A DNA stretch of 64,000 nucleotides, from assembly GCF_019801015.1 (NCBI RefSeq), contig NZ_JAHVJZ010000001.1, positions 682,001 to 746,000 of the forward strand, given 5' to 3'. Position numbers and translations under genes: made by a program. The notes below the pieces were generated by a model. It was not told the DNA's origin. It saw nothing but the letters and a program-made list of their open reading frames with translations, and searched no databases. Origin of the DNA: Marinobacter nauticus. Its GTDB lineage: Bacteria > Pseudomonadota > Gammaproteobacteria > Enterobacterales > Shewanellaceae. Each line of letters starts with the position of its first letter. Positions within the stretch are counted from its first letter, which is position 1. Positions 16,406 through 24,532 of this stretch are shown here, piece after piece.

Positions 16406-17866
16406 ATGACAACGCCCTACTCTTCCAATCCGCTTCAGGCCGTGGTGGATGATGCCTGTGAATGGGCACTGGCCCACGGTATGGTGCTGAAATCCGGCCC
16501 GGACAGCGCGCGGCACTGCGCCTTCAGCCTGGCGCCCATCGCCATTCAGGCGTCTCTGTTTGAGCGGCTTAAAGCCGCCGTACCCCTGTTTGCCCGCCTG
16601 ATCCACGGCATCTCCGAGGATTCCGCCTTTCTGCAGACGGTACTCGACCCGATGAGCAAGGCCGACCCCTTCTTCGGCCATCTGCTGGAGCTGCACCGCC
16701 GCATCCATGGCAGCGCGGAAAAGCCGCGCCATGCGCCGCGCCGGCCACTGCTGATGATGCGTACCGACTTTATGGATGATCGCGAGCAGGGCCCGCGGGT
16801 GATTGAATTTAACGGCATCGCCGCAGGCATGGGGCCGTTCGGCCAGCGGGTTCATGAGCTGCACCACTATCTGAACGCCCATTGGCCCGACGCCTTTACT
16901 CAGTGGGCCGATGCCCCCGAGGGGGCACTCGCGGAAAACCGCGCCATTGAGCAGATGGCGCTGGCGGTGGCTCAGGTGGCCAAACGGGTCCGCGATCAAT
17001 CCGGTGAGGCTGGCCCGGCCCGCTTCCTGATGGTGGTGCAGGAGCAGGAAGACAACGTCTATGACCAGCGCTTGCTGACCGAAGCCCTGCAGGCGCTGGG
17101 GGTGCGTACCCTTCGTCGCACCTTCCGCGAGCTGCACGGTGCCCTCGGCAGCGGCCCGGATCAGCGCCTGATGCTGGAAGGCGAAGGCGGTATTGATGCG
17201 GTCTATCTGCGGGCCGGCTACCAGTACAGCGACTACTGCGCGATGGATCTGGATGAGCAACGCTGCTGCCAGGCGCTGACCGACACCCGGGTGTTTATTG
17301 AGCGTCATAACGTTGCGGTTAACGCCACGGTCGGCCAGCAACTGGCAACCTCAAAGACACTGCAGATGTGGATCAGCCAGGCGTCCGATCAGCAACTGCA
17401 GCAGTGGGGCCTGAGCGCCGATGAGGTCAACGAAGTGAAGGCGTTGATGGTGCCGATGCTGCCGATCAGCGCCGAACGCATCGCCTGGTTTGGCCAATCC
17501 GCGGACCCGGCCCAGTGGGTGCTGAAAAATCAGGGCGAAGGGGGCGGCCATTGTCTGTTTGGCCCGGCCATCCTGCCCCGCCTGCAACAGATGGCGACGG
17601 AGGAGTACGACGCCTGGGCACTGATGTGGCGGTTGCACCCCCATGAACGGGAACGCCCAGCCCTGGCCATTCGGGGTGCGGTGGCGCAGCCGGTGGCCAA
17701 TCTGGTCAGCGAACTGGGTTTGTTCACCGTCCACTTTGACGGCGAAGCGATGAACGAAAACGGCGGTTACTGCGGTTATCTGATCCGCAGCAAACCGGCC
17801 ACCGCCAATGAAGGCGGGGTCCACAGCGGCGAAGGGATGCTCGATTCGCTGACGCTGCTGGACTGA
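16406..17866 (+). CDS. Eukaryotic-type glutathione synthetase
   Basis: 486-residue ATP-grasp ligase that joins gamma-glutamylcysteine and glycine. It matches the eukaryotic GSS family rather than bacterial GshB: VIEFNGIAAGMGPFGQRV (human IEFNTIAASFGGLASR), YLRAGYQYSDYC (human YYRAGYSPDDY), the Gly-rich ATP loop LKNQGEGGGHCLFG (human LKPQREGGGNNLYG), and the C-terminal GYLIRSKPATANEGGVHSGEGMLD. The ATG at 16406 has AGGAG six bases upstream; a longer frame from 16355 lacks one. Single gene, convergent with hydF across a terminator. Its product would supply the glutathione used by the frmA-fghA pathway 8 kb away. A separate gshB could exist elsewhere. Confidence 0.88.
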   Translation: MTTPYSSNPLQAVVDDACEWALAHGMVLKSGPDSARHCAFSLAPIAIQASLFERLKAAVPLFARLIHGISEDSAFLQTVLDPMSKADPFFGHLLELHRRIHGSAEKPRHAPRRPLLMMRTDFMDDREQGPRVIEFNGIAAGMGPFGQRVHELHHYLNAHWPDAFTQWADAPEGALAENRAIEQMALAVAQVAKRVRDQSGEAGPARFLMVVQEQEDNVYDQRLLTEALQALGVRTLRRTFRELHGALGSGPDQRLMLEGEGGIDAVYLRAGYQYSDYCAMDLDEQRCCQALTDTRVFIERHNVAVNATVGQQLATSKTLQMWISQASDQQLQQWGLSADEVNEVKALMVPMLPISAERIAWFGQSADPAQWVLKNQGEGGGHCLFGPAILPRLQQMATEEYDAWALMWRLHPHERERPALAIRGAVAQPVANLVSELGLFTVHFDGEAMNENGGYCGYLIRSKPATANEGGVHSGEGMLDSLTLLD

Positions 17867-17880
17867 CACGCTCGCGAAAT

Positions 17881-17908
17881 CACGCCCCCTTGGTGACGAG
17901 GGGGCGTG
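17881..17908. terminator. Hairpin terminator between convergent genes
   Basis: CACGCCCCC (17881-17889) pairs with GGGGGCGTG (17900-17908), followed by TTCTTT. Lies 14 bases after the glutathione synthetase stop and 5 bases beyond the hydF stop, so it can serve both strands. Confidence 0.7.
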
Positions 17909-17913
17909 TTCTT

Positions 17914-19149
17914 TCAGCCTGTGAATGAGGCGCTTTGCGTCAGCAACGGCGCCACCACACGGGGCATCACCCCCTGAAGCTTGGAGATGGCCACGCCGTA
18001 GTTGGTGATCGGCACGCCTCGACGGGCGCACTCCCGCAACCTCCGAACCATCTCCGCCCGGTTGAACATACAGGCACCGCAGTGCAGCACCAGCGCGTAA
18101 GATTCCAGATCTTCCGGGAAGTCGTGGCCGGCGGCCACATCAAAGGTCAGGGTTTTGCCGCTGTACTGACGGATCAGGGCCGGCAGTTTAACCCGACCAA
18201 TGTCCTCATCCTGAACATGATGGCTACAGGCCTCGGCAATCAGAATGCGGTCGCCGTCTTTCAGCTGGTCCAGCGCCAGCGCACCCTCTACCATCGGCGT
18301 CAGGTCGCCCTTAAAGCGGGCGAACAGGCTGGAGAAGGTGGTCAGCGGCACGTCGTCCGGCACCAGCATCGCCACGGTTTTGATCGCCTGAGCATCGGTC
18401 ACCACCAACGCCGGGGGCTCCGGCAGCATGTCCAGTGTCCGAGCCAGCTCCGTTTCCTTACAGATCATAGCGATGGCGCTGTGGTCGAGCGCTTCCCGCA
18501 AAACCTGTACCTGCGGCAGAATCAGCCGCCCTTTCGGTGCCGCCATGTCGATGGGCACCACGCAGATGATAGTGTCACCCGGGCCATAGCAGTCGGCCGC
18601 CAGAACCGGCTTGGCTTTCAGCTCTTCCGGTGCCAGCTCGTAAAGCGCCTGGCAAATTGAGCGTCGCCCGTGTCGGTTGACCGAGCTGGCCTGCTGAAAC
18701 GGCAAACCCTGCTCGTCACACCAGATCAGGTCGTCCGCCGCCGGGCTGGTCAGGTCGCCCTTATTGAACACCACCAGAATCGGCAGGCCCAGATTGCGCT
18801 GGTCCTGAATAAAGGCGCGATCAGCGTCCGTCAGGCCCTGCTCATCCACCACGTAAAGCGCCATATCCGCCCGGTTCAGCGCCTTTCGGGTGGCCGCCAC
18901 CCGCAGTGTGCCCAGTTCGCCTTCGTCGTCAATGCCTGCTGTGTCGATAAAGGTCACCGGCCCCAGCGGAAGCAGCTCAAACGGTTTGTTCACCGCGTCG
19001 GTGGTGGTGCCGGCGGTGTCGGAAACGATGGAAACCTGCTGGCCGGTCAGCAGATTAAGCAGTGATGACTTGCCCGCATTGCGCCGGCCTGCCAGCGCAA
19101 TGTGGTAACGCATGCCCCGGGGAGCCTGGTCATTAACGGCATTACACAT
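17914..19149 (-). CDS. hydF: [FeFe] hydrogenase maturation GTPase HydF
   Basis: 411-residue scaffold on which the 2Fe subcluster of the H-cluster is assembled before transfer to HydA. N-terminal Era-type GTPase domain with G1 AGRRNAGKSS (about 20-29), G3 DTAG and G4 FNKGD. Middle dimerisation domain. C-terminal iron-sulfur domain with C-x-H (EACSHHVQ) and HCGAC, the conserved CxH-x(n)-HCxxC cluster ligands. Overlaps the end of hydE by 8 bases. Last gene of the hyd series. Confidence 0.95.
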   Translation of the reverse strand: MCNAVNDQAPRGMRYHIALAGRRNAGKSSLLNLLTGQQVSIVSDTAGTTTDAVNKPFELLPLGPVTFIDTAGIDDEGELGTLRVAATRKALNRADMALYVVDEQGLTDADRAFIQDQRNLGLPILVVFNKGDLTSPAADDLIWCDEQGLPFQQASSVNRHGRRSICQALYELAPEELKAKPVLAADCYGPGDTIICVVPIDMAAPKGRLILPQVQVLREALDHSAIAMICKETELARTLDMLPEPPALVVTDAQAIKTVAMLVPDDVPLTTFSSLFARFKGDLTPMVEGALALDQLKDGDRILIAEACSHHVQDEDIGRVKLPALIRQYSGKTLTFDVAAGHDFPEDLESYALVLHCGACMFNRAEMVRRLRECARRGVPITNYGVAISKLQGVMPRVVAPLLTQSASFTG

Positions 19150-20170
19150 ATTGGGTCCTCAGACTGTCGCCCCGGCTGGCGCTGGGTTTGCGACCGGTGG
19201 CAAGAATGGATTTGTGCACCGCATCCAGGCGCGCCTGGAGCGTCAGGGTGCTGCTGTTTTTGCCCGGATAGATGCCGTACTGCTCAAACACGTCGTCAGG
19301 GGTAAAGGACGGCATCACCACATTGCAGCCCCGGCCCAGCGCCTCGGCTCGGGCTCCGGGCTGAATGGCGTCCAGTGAGCTGGTGGCCGGGATGTTGGCG
19401 CCGGGGTTCATCAACCGCAGCAGCGCGCTGACCCGGTGGCTCTTCAGCACCGAGCCATTGGCCGCGTCCGCCAACGGCGTTTGCGGATGGGAGACAAAGG
19501 GGCCGCAGGCCAGCATGTCCAGTTGCAGCTCAGTGAGCCTCACCAGATCCTCGGCCAGCATGGCGTCAGTCATGCCCGGCAGATCTGTGATGACGCCGCT
19601 TCCGGTCTGGTAGCCCAGCGACTTCAGCCGGTGCAATCGCTCAATGCGTTCATCAAAATCCGCACCGGGGCGAAGCCTTTCAAACAGCGTACGGTTAAAG
19701 GTTTCCACCTTGAGCAGATAGCGGTCTGCCCCGGCCTCACGCCAGGCCAGTAGCTCCTCCGGCTGGCGGTCCCCCAGCGACAGCGTGACGGCGGTATCGC
19801 CAGCGGCTTTAATGGCCCGGATCACCCCGCTGATGGTCGCTGCCGAATAGCGGTAGTCATCGCCGGATTGCAGCACCACGGAGCCCAGCCCGAGCCTACG
19901 GGCACGCTCCGCGGCCGCAATCATCGCGTCCGCGTCGATGCGGTAGCGCTGCACATCGCGGTTGGCGGTTCGAAGGCCACAGTAATGGCAGTTGTGGCGA
20001 CACTGGTTGGAAAACTCCACCACGGCCCGCAGGTACACCTCGTCGCCAAACACCGCACGGGTTACCCGCGCCGCCTCAGCAAACAGCCAGGCGTCGTCTT
20101 CCCCTTTCAGCAGGGAGAGAACGCCTTGGGCATTCAGTTTCAGGGGGCGGATTTCAACTGACTGCGCCAA
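19142..20170 (-). CDS. hydE: [FeFe] hydrogenase maturation radical SAM enzyme HydE
   Basis: 342-residue radical SAM protein acting in synthesis of the H-cluster 2Fe subsite. The cluster motif C57-RHN-C61-HY-C64 follows the family strand 'RAVVEFSNQ'. The SAM-binding and TIM-barrel segments (QSGDDYRYS, SLGDRQPEEL, ITDLPGMT) are present. The start is probably the TTG at 20168-20170, because GGGAGG sits 6-7 bases upstream and the preceding residues of longer frames are not family-like. It overlaps the hydX gene by 17 bases and hydF by 8, so hydX-hydE-hydF are translationally coupled. Confidence 0.93.
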   Translation of the reverse strand: MAQSVEIRPLKLNAQGVLSLLKGEDDAWLFAEAARVTRAVFGDEVYLRAVVEFSNQCRHNCHYCGLRTANRDVQRYRIDADAMIAAAERARRLGLGSVVLQSGDDYRYSAATISGVIRAIKAAGDTAVTLSLGDRQPEELLAWREAGADRYLLKVETFNRTLFERLRPGADFDERIERLHRLKSLGYQTGSGVITDLPGMTDAMLAEDLVRLTELQLDMLACGPFVSHPQTPLADAANGSVLKSHRVSALLRLMNPGANIPATSSLDAIQPGARAEALGRGCNVVMPSFTPDDVFEQYGIYPGKNSSTLTLQARLDAVHKSILATGRKPSASRGDSLRTQYV

Positions 20171-20771
20171 ATCGCACCTCCCCGTTGCGGGCATTCTCCA
20201 GCGCGTTGCGACACTCCACCACATGGCGGTAGCACGCCTGCTCCCAGGCGGAATTGGCGTCGTTCAGCGGCGTGCCCGACAGCCACTCCTCCACCTGCCC
20301 ATCGGCCAGCCCCCCCAGCACCAGCCACAAGCCTTCAGCAGCGGGCACGGGAGAGTGAGCGTAATGGCCGACGATGATTTGGTCGTCGCAGATCAGCACC
20401 GGCAGAGTCGGAAGCTGATCGGTCTGCACCCACATCACCTTTTCCAGGTAGCGGGATTGCAGGTCAGCACACCAATCGTCGGAGATGCGCACCAGTTGCG
20501 CCCGCTCCTGATCGGTCAGTGTGGGCCTGAGCATGGCCTCAAAGGCCAGACGCCATGGGCCTTCGCCAGTGGAAATCACGATCAACCGGGCCAGCGCGCC
20601 ACTGGCCAGTTGCCGCTCCAGTGCCTCGCCAATCGCGTTGCTGGCAAAGTTGCTGTAGAGCGACGCATGCAGCAGAACAGTGCAGCTGGATTCAATGGCC
20701 TCAATCAGCGCCTCCGGATCCAGCCCCACCCAACCCACCAGCGCGCCTTCCGGCGGCGTGCGATGGCTCAT
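20154..20771 (-). CDS. hydX: HydX-like protein of the hydrogenase maturation cluster, unknown function
   Basis: 205-residue soluble protein lying between hydG and hydE, with 4- and 17-base overlaps. In Shewanella oneidensis an unknown gene called hydX holds the same position (from memory), and the name is used here by synteny. No Cys motif for a cluster and no transmembrane segment are visible. There are several Trp-rich stretches (EEWLSGTPLN, GLWLVLGGL) and a strand pattern TLPVLICDDQIIVGHY. Strict co-location with HydEFG suggests a helper role in H-cluster assembly or HydA handling, an inference from context. Confidence 0.75.
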   Translation of the reverse strand: MSHRTPPEGALVGWVGLDPEALIEAIESSCTVLLHASLYSNFASNAIGEALERQLASGALARLIVISTGEGPWRLAFEAMLRPTLTDQERAQLVRISDDWCADLQSRYLEKVMWVQTDQLPTLPVLICDDQIIVGHYAHSPVPAAEGLWLVLGGLADGQVEEWLSGTPLNDANSAWEQACYRHVVECRNALENARNGEVRFGAVS

Positions 20772-22201
20772 AAATAGATGTCCCTTACGCCCTCGTCGGT
20801 TTTGGTCAGACAGGTGGCGACATTTCGACGGCGGGCCGGGCTCATCTTATCCAGCTCCTTTTCGATCAACGCGTTGCCCGCTGCACGGGTGCTGTCGGTG
20901 GCGTGATCATTCAGGTATTCCCGGAAGGTGATCAGCGCGTTGGGCTGGCAGAACTTACTGATGAACTGCTGTTTGGCCAGACCCATAAAATGGTCACCAG
21001 TGCGCCCTTTGCGGTAACAGCCGGTGCAGAACGACGGAATGGCGCCGGACTCGGTCACCAGCTCGTAGATGATCGCATCCATCGGACGGTGATCACCCAG
21101 AGAGAACTGAGCCGCATCGTCATGCTGTTGTTCGGCTGCCTGGTAGCCGCCGGGGTCGGTGCGGGAGCCGGCACTGATTTGGGACACGCCCAGCTCCAAC
21201 AGCTCTTTGCGCAGCTCGGCGCTCTCGCGGGTGCTCATGATCAGGCCGGTATAAGGCACCGCCAGTCGGGTAATGGCAACGATGCGCTTAAAGGTGGCGT
21301 CATCCACTTCGTAAGGGGGACGTTCGGACAGCTCGGAGCCGTGGGCGGGTTCAATGCGGGGGAATGAGATGGTGTGCGGGCCCACGCCGCAATCCCGTTC
21401 CAGCACCTCGACATGGCGCAGCATCGCCAGCACTTCAAAGCGGTGGTCGTAGAGGCCAAACAGCGCGCCGATGCCGACGTCATCAATGCCCGCTTCCATG
21501 GCGCGGTGCATGGCGTACAACCGGTACAGGTAGTCGGTTTTCTGGCCCTTTTTATGAACCCCGGCATAGGTATCGGGGTGGTAGGTTTCCTGAAAACACT
21601 GGTAGGTGCCGATGGCGGCGGTTTTCAACAGTTTGAAATCCTCGATGCTCATCGGCGCGCAGTTGACGTTGATGCGTCGGATGTTGCTGCCGGAGTCGAG
21701 CCTGGCCTCGTACATGGTGTTGATGCTGTCGACGATGGCCTGGGCATTATTGCGCGGGTGCTCCCCGTACACCGCCAGCAGACGCTTGTGGCCCATCTGC
21801 AGCAAGACCTCAACCTCTTTTCGGATCTCGTCCTGGTTCAGGGTTTTGCGCTTGAGGCCCTGGTTGTCAGCGTTAAAGCCGCAATAGGTGCAACTGTTGG
21901 CGCAGTGATTGGAGACGTACAACGGCGCAAACAGAACAATGCGGTTGCCGTAGATGGTGTCCTTCACCTGGCGGGCCAGGTCGAACAACTGGCTGTCCAG
22001 ATCAGCATGGGGATTCTGCAGCAGGATGGCGGCGTCGCTCAGGCTCAAGCCCTGACATTTGGACGCTTTCACCAGCACTTCCAGCACGGCGTCACGGCTG
22101 GGGGCGGCGTGTTGGTTGAGGGTGGCCCAGAGGGCATCGGGATCGATAAAGCTGGTGGTGGGGTCGTAGTCGCGGATGTGCAGTTCGTGGTGCGCAGACA
22201 T
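20768..22201 (-). CDS. hydG: [FeFe] hydrogenase maturation tyrosine lyase HydG
   Basis: 477-residue radical SAM enzyme that cleaves tyrosine to p-cresol and forms the CO and CN ligands of the H-cluster. Radical SAM motif C100-ANS-C104-TY-C107. The C-terminal extension carries FCTGCYRKGRTGD, part of the auxiliary CxxC...C cluster site that holds the labile iron synthon. Length matches the family. RBS GAGAA lies ahead of the ATG at 22201. An 83-base gap with a terminator-like hairpin separates it from the upstream cytochrome b gene, so the maturation genes may be expressed at a lower level than the structural genes. Confidence 0.96.
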   Translation of the reverse strand: MSAHHELHIRDYDPTTSFIDPDALWATLNQHAAPSRDAVLEVLVKASKCQGLSLSDAAILLQNPHADLDSQLFDLARQVKDTIYGNRIVLFAPLYVSNHCANSCTYCGFNADNQGLKRKTLNQDEIRKEVEVLLQMGHKRLLAVYGEHPRNNAQAIVDSINTMYEARLDSGSNIRRINVNCAPMSIEDFKLLKTAAIGTYQCFQETYHPDTYAGVHKKGQKTDYLYRLYAMHRAMEAGIDDVGIGALFGLYDHRFEVLAMLRHVEVLERDCGVGPHTISFPRIEPAHGSELSERPPYEVDDATFKRIVAITRLAVPYTGLIMSTRESAELRKELLELGVSQISAGSRTDPGGYQAAEQQHDDAAQFSLGDHRPMDAIIYELVTESGAIPSFCTGCYRKGRTGDHFMGLAKQQFISKFCQPNALITFREYLNDHATDSTRAAGNALIEKELDKMSPARRRNVATCLTKTDEGVRDIYL

Positions 22202-22232
22202 GTAACGTTCTCAGATCGACGGACAAGCAAAA

Positions 22233-22260
22233 GACAGCAGCCAGTCTCCTGACTGCTGTC
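22233..22260 (-). terminator. Intra-operon hairpin with T run (attenuator-like)
   Basis: On the minus strand GACAGCAG pairs with CTGCTGTC around a 12-base loop, followed by TTTTGCTT. It lies between the structural genes and hydG. It is weaker than the other terminators in the window, which fits partial read-through rather than a full stop. Confidence 0.55.
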
Positions 22261-22284
22261 ACTTTGGGGGTTAACAGCGGGCGA

Positions 22285-22956
22285 TCACTTGGCGGTTTCG
22301 CCATTGGCGTGAATCGGCACAATCTCCTGCTCAACCCACAGCGGGGTGTATTCCGCCGCATCGTGGTAAGGCACAGTGCCGTGCACCATCATCGCTTTGA
22401 AGTCGTCGAAGCGGTAAACCGCCAGGAACAGGTGAACCGGCAGGAACGCGGTCAGCACCAGGCCGGAAATCAGATGGCCCATGCCCAGCAGGTAGGTGAC
22501 GTCGCGCGGCATGGCGTGCGGGATCAGCCACAGTGCCAGACCGGAGAAGATCAGGATGGTGCCGCCAATCAGCACGCAAGCGCCGAACAGCTTCTGACCG
22601 GAGTTGTACTTGTTCATCGGCGGAACCGGCACCTTCTTACCCAGCAGGAATTTCTGCGGGTAGCCGCCCAGCACCATAAACCACTTCACGTCGCGGTCGG
22701 AGAATGAGAACACGCGGGCAACGAACAGCACCACGCGGTCAAACGCCATCACAGTAAAGGCAACGGCATCCAGCGCCATCACCACACCGGCGACGATGTG
22801 AATGTCGTAAGTCAGGGCCATGCCGGACTCAGACAGCGGCTTAAAGAACAGGATCAGGCCGGTCGCCGCCAAAGGCAGAAAGCTCAGCAGCAGCACATAG
22901 TGAAAAACGCGCACGCTCAGAGGGTGCTTGAGAATAGGACGGGTGTCGTGACTCAT
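22285..22956 (-). CDS. Cytochrome b subunit (formate dehydrogenase gamma / FdhC type) of the hydrogenase
   Basis: 223-residue di-heme membrane cytochrome b with four main membrane segments (about 18-38, 50-72, 122-145, 155-180). Candidate heme histidines are in HPLSVRVFHYVL, YDIHIVAG, GMGHLISG and LPVHLFLAVY. The fold matches the gamma subunit family of formate dehydrogenases and periplasmic hydrogenases, which passes electrons between the periplasmic enzyme and the quinone pool. Ten bases after hydB, so it is the likely membrane anchor of HydAB. The Shewanella counterpart is annotated fdhC. Confidence 0.87.
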   Translation of the reverse strand: MSHDTRPILKHPLSVRVFHYVLLLSFLPLAATGLILFFKPLSESGMALTYDIHIVAGVVMALDAVAFTVMAFDRVVLFVARVFSFSDRDVKWFMVLGGYPQKFLLGKKVPVPPMNKYNSGQKLFGACVLIGGTILIFSGLALWLIPHAMPRDVTYLLGMGHLISGLVLTAFLPVHLFLAVYRFDDFKAMMVHGTVPYHDAAEYTPLWVEQEIVPIHANGETAK

Positions 22957-22966
22957 GGTAGTTCCC

Positions 22967-23287
22967 TCAACCTTTCAGTTTGGTGCGGTCAACGAAATGG
23001 GTGTGCAGCAGCTCGTGAGACAGATGGCCCAGCGGCTTGCCCCCAAACTCCTCGTAGTACTTGGCGACGGCCGGGTTTGCGTGGCTGACACGCAGAGCGG
23101 CAATGGCATCGTCCTTGTACAGGCCCGCAGTACGCGCAGTGATGTACTCGTTGCGGTTCTGAATGCGGCTGGCGATCCAACCGATCGGCAGCGCCAGCGC
23201 CGCCATAAAGGCCGCACCTACCGCCATAAATTTACGACGGGACAGGAAAAAGCTGTCTTCAACGAATTCGTAGGTTTTCTTGCTCAT
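22967..23287 (-). CDS. hydB: Periplasmic [FeFe] hydrogenase small subunit HydB
   Basis: 106 residues. The N-terminus has a twin-arginine signal SRRKFMAVGAAF followed by a hydrophobic stretch, so the folded HydAB complex is exported by Tat with HydB carrying the only signal. The mature part (EYITARTAGLYKDD... HELLHTHFVDRT) matches the small subunit of Desulfovibrio-type dimeric hydrogenases, which wraps around the large subunit. Located 12 bases after hydA. Confidence 0.92.
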   Translation of the reverse strand: MSKKTYEFVEDSFFLSRRKFMAVGAAFMAALALPIGWIASRIQNRNEYITARTAGLYKDDAIAALRVSHANPAVAKYYEEFGGKPLGHLSHELLHTHFVDRTKLKG

Positions 23288-23299
23288 TGTGCTGTCCTA

Positions 23300-24532
23300 T
23301 CAGATGTTGCCAACCCAGGAGGAACCGCTGCGATCGATGGGCTGACCGCCACCGTTCACGCAACCGCCGGCGCAGTTCATCACTTCGATAAAGTGGTAGG
23401 GAGAGGTGCCCGCCATGATGTCGTTAAGCAAAGGCTCAACGTTGTTGCCCATGTCGTGAACCACCGCCACTTTTACCGTGACGTCCTGTCCAAGATGCTT
23501 GTCAAACAGGGTAATTTCCGCTTCTTTTACCCCGGCAAGGCCCCGAACCGGTTCCAGCTCCAGACGCGCCATTTCGTCACCGGTCAGCACTTTGTGGGCG
23601 GTACGTACCGCCGCTTCCATTACCCCGCCGGTGGCGCCAAAGATGGTGCCCGCGCCGGTGTACTCGGCAAACAGACTGTCACCATCGAACTCTTCTACGG
23701 TGGCCAGATCGATATTGAGGATCTTCAGCAGCTGAGACATTTCACGGGTGGTCAGTACGGCGTCGACGTCCTGATAGGCTTTCGCGTGGCGGCCGTGCTC
23801 TTTGTGGTATTCCCAGGCGTCGTTGAATTCCGGACGGGAGGCTTCCACTTTCTTGGCAGTACAGGGCATCACGGAGACGGTAAAGATCTGTTCCGGGGCC
23901 ATGTTGTACACCTTGGCACCGTAAGTTTTGGCCACGGTGCCGGCCATCTGCTGCGGAGACTTGGCGGTGGACAGGTTGTCCAGCAGTGACGGGTACTTGG
24001 TTTCCAGGTAGCGAACCCACGCCGGGCAGCAGGAGGTGAACTGAGGCAGCTTGCCCGCGTCTTTATCGCCCTGCACGGTGGCGTGCAGACGGTGAATAAA
24101 CTCAGAGCCCTCTTCCATGATGGTGAGGTCAGCCGCGAAGTTGCAGTCAAAGATCTTAAAGCCGGCCTGATTCATGGCGCCGTAGAGCTTCTTGGTCACC
24201 AGTTCGCCTTTTGGCAGCCCGAACTCTTCGCCCACAGCCACACGCACTGCCGGCGCAATGATACCGACCACGGTGGTGTCTTTATCCGCCAGTTTCTTAA
24301 TAACGGTTTCCAGCGCGCTGCTGGTTTCCTCGATGGCGTCGAAGGGGCAGTTGATCAGACACTGGCCACAGCCAACGCACTTGTCGTGGTCAACGTGATG
24401 GGCCGCGCCGGATGCGCCCTTAATGGCGCCGGTTGGGCAGAACTTTTTGCAGGCGTCACAGCCTTTGCACTTGGCGGCCTGGATCTCAATGAGACCGGAG
24501 ATCTCACCAGGCTGGTAGGTGGTGGCAGTCAT
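23300..24532 (-). CDS. hydA: Periplasmic [FeFe] hydrogenase large subunit HydA
   Basis: 410-residue catalytic subunit interconverting H2 and protons. Two [4Fe-4S] clusters: C22-C25-C28-C32 and C52-C55-C58-C62. H-cluster motifs L1 TSCCPAW (166-172), L2 MPCTAKKVE (222-230) and L3 MNCAGGCVNGGGQP (385-398) are all complete, including the proton-transfer Cys in TSCC. No signal peptide, consistent with export together with HydB. Length equals the short dimeric (DdHydAB) class. First gene of hydA-hydB-cytochrome b-hydG-hydX-hydE-hydF; expression probably rises without oxygen, but no clear FNR box is seen. Confidence 0.97.
   Translation of the reverse strand: MTATTYQPGEISGLIEIQAAKCKGCDACKKFCPTGAIKGASGAAHHVDHDKCVGCGQCLINCPFDAIEETSSALETVIKKLADKDTTVVGIIAPAVRVAVGEEFGLPKGELVTKKLYGAMNQAGFKIFDCNFAADLTIMEEGSEFIHRLHATVQGDKDAGKLPQFTSCCPAWVRYLETKYPSLLDNLSTAKSPQQMAGTVAKTYGAKVYNMAPEQIFTVSVMPCTAKKVEASRPEFNDAWEYHKEHGRHAKAYQDVDAVLTTREMSQLLKILNIDLATVEEFDGDSLFAEYTGAGTIFGATGGVMEAAVRTAHKVLTGDEMARLELEPVRGLAGVKEAEITLFDKHLGQDVTVKVAVVHDMGNNVEPLLNDIMAGTSPYHFIEVMNCAGGCVNGGGQPIDRSGSSWVGNI

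Noticed and set aside
15460-17341. Long minus-strand open frames under the kinase and glutathione synthetase genes
   Set aside because: Both plus-strand genes have clear family motifs; the opposite frames have only biased His/Gln-rich composition caused by the GC-rich codons.
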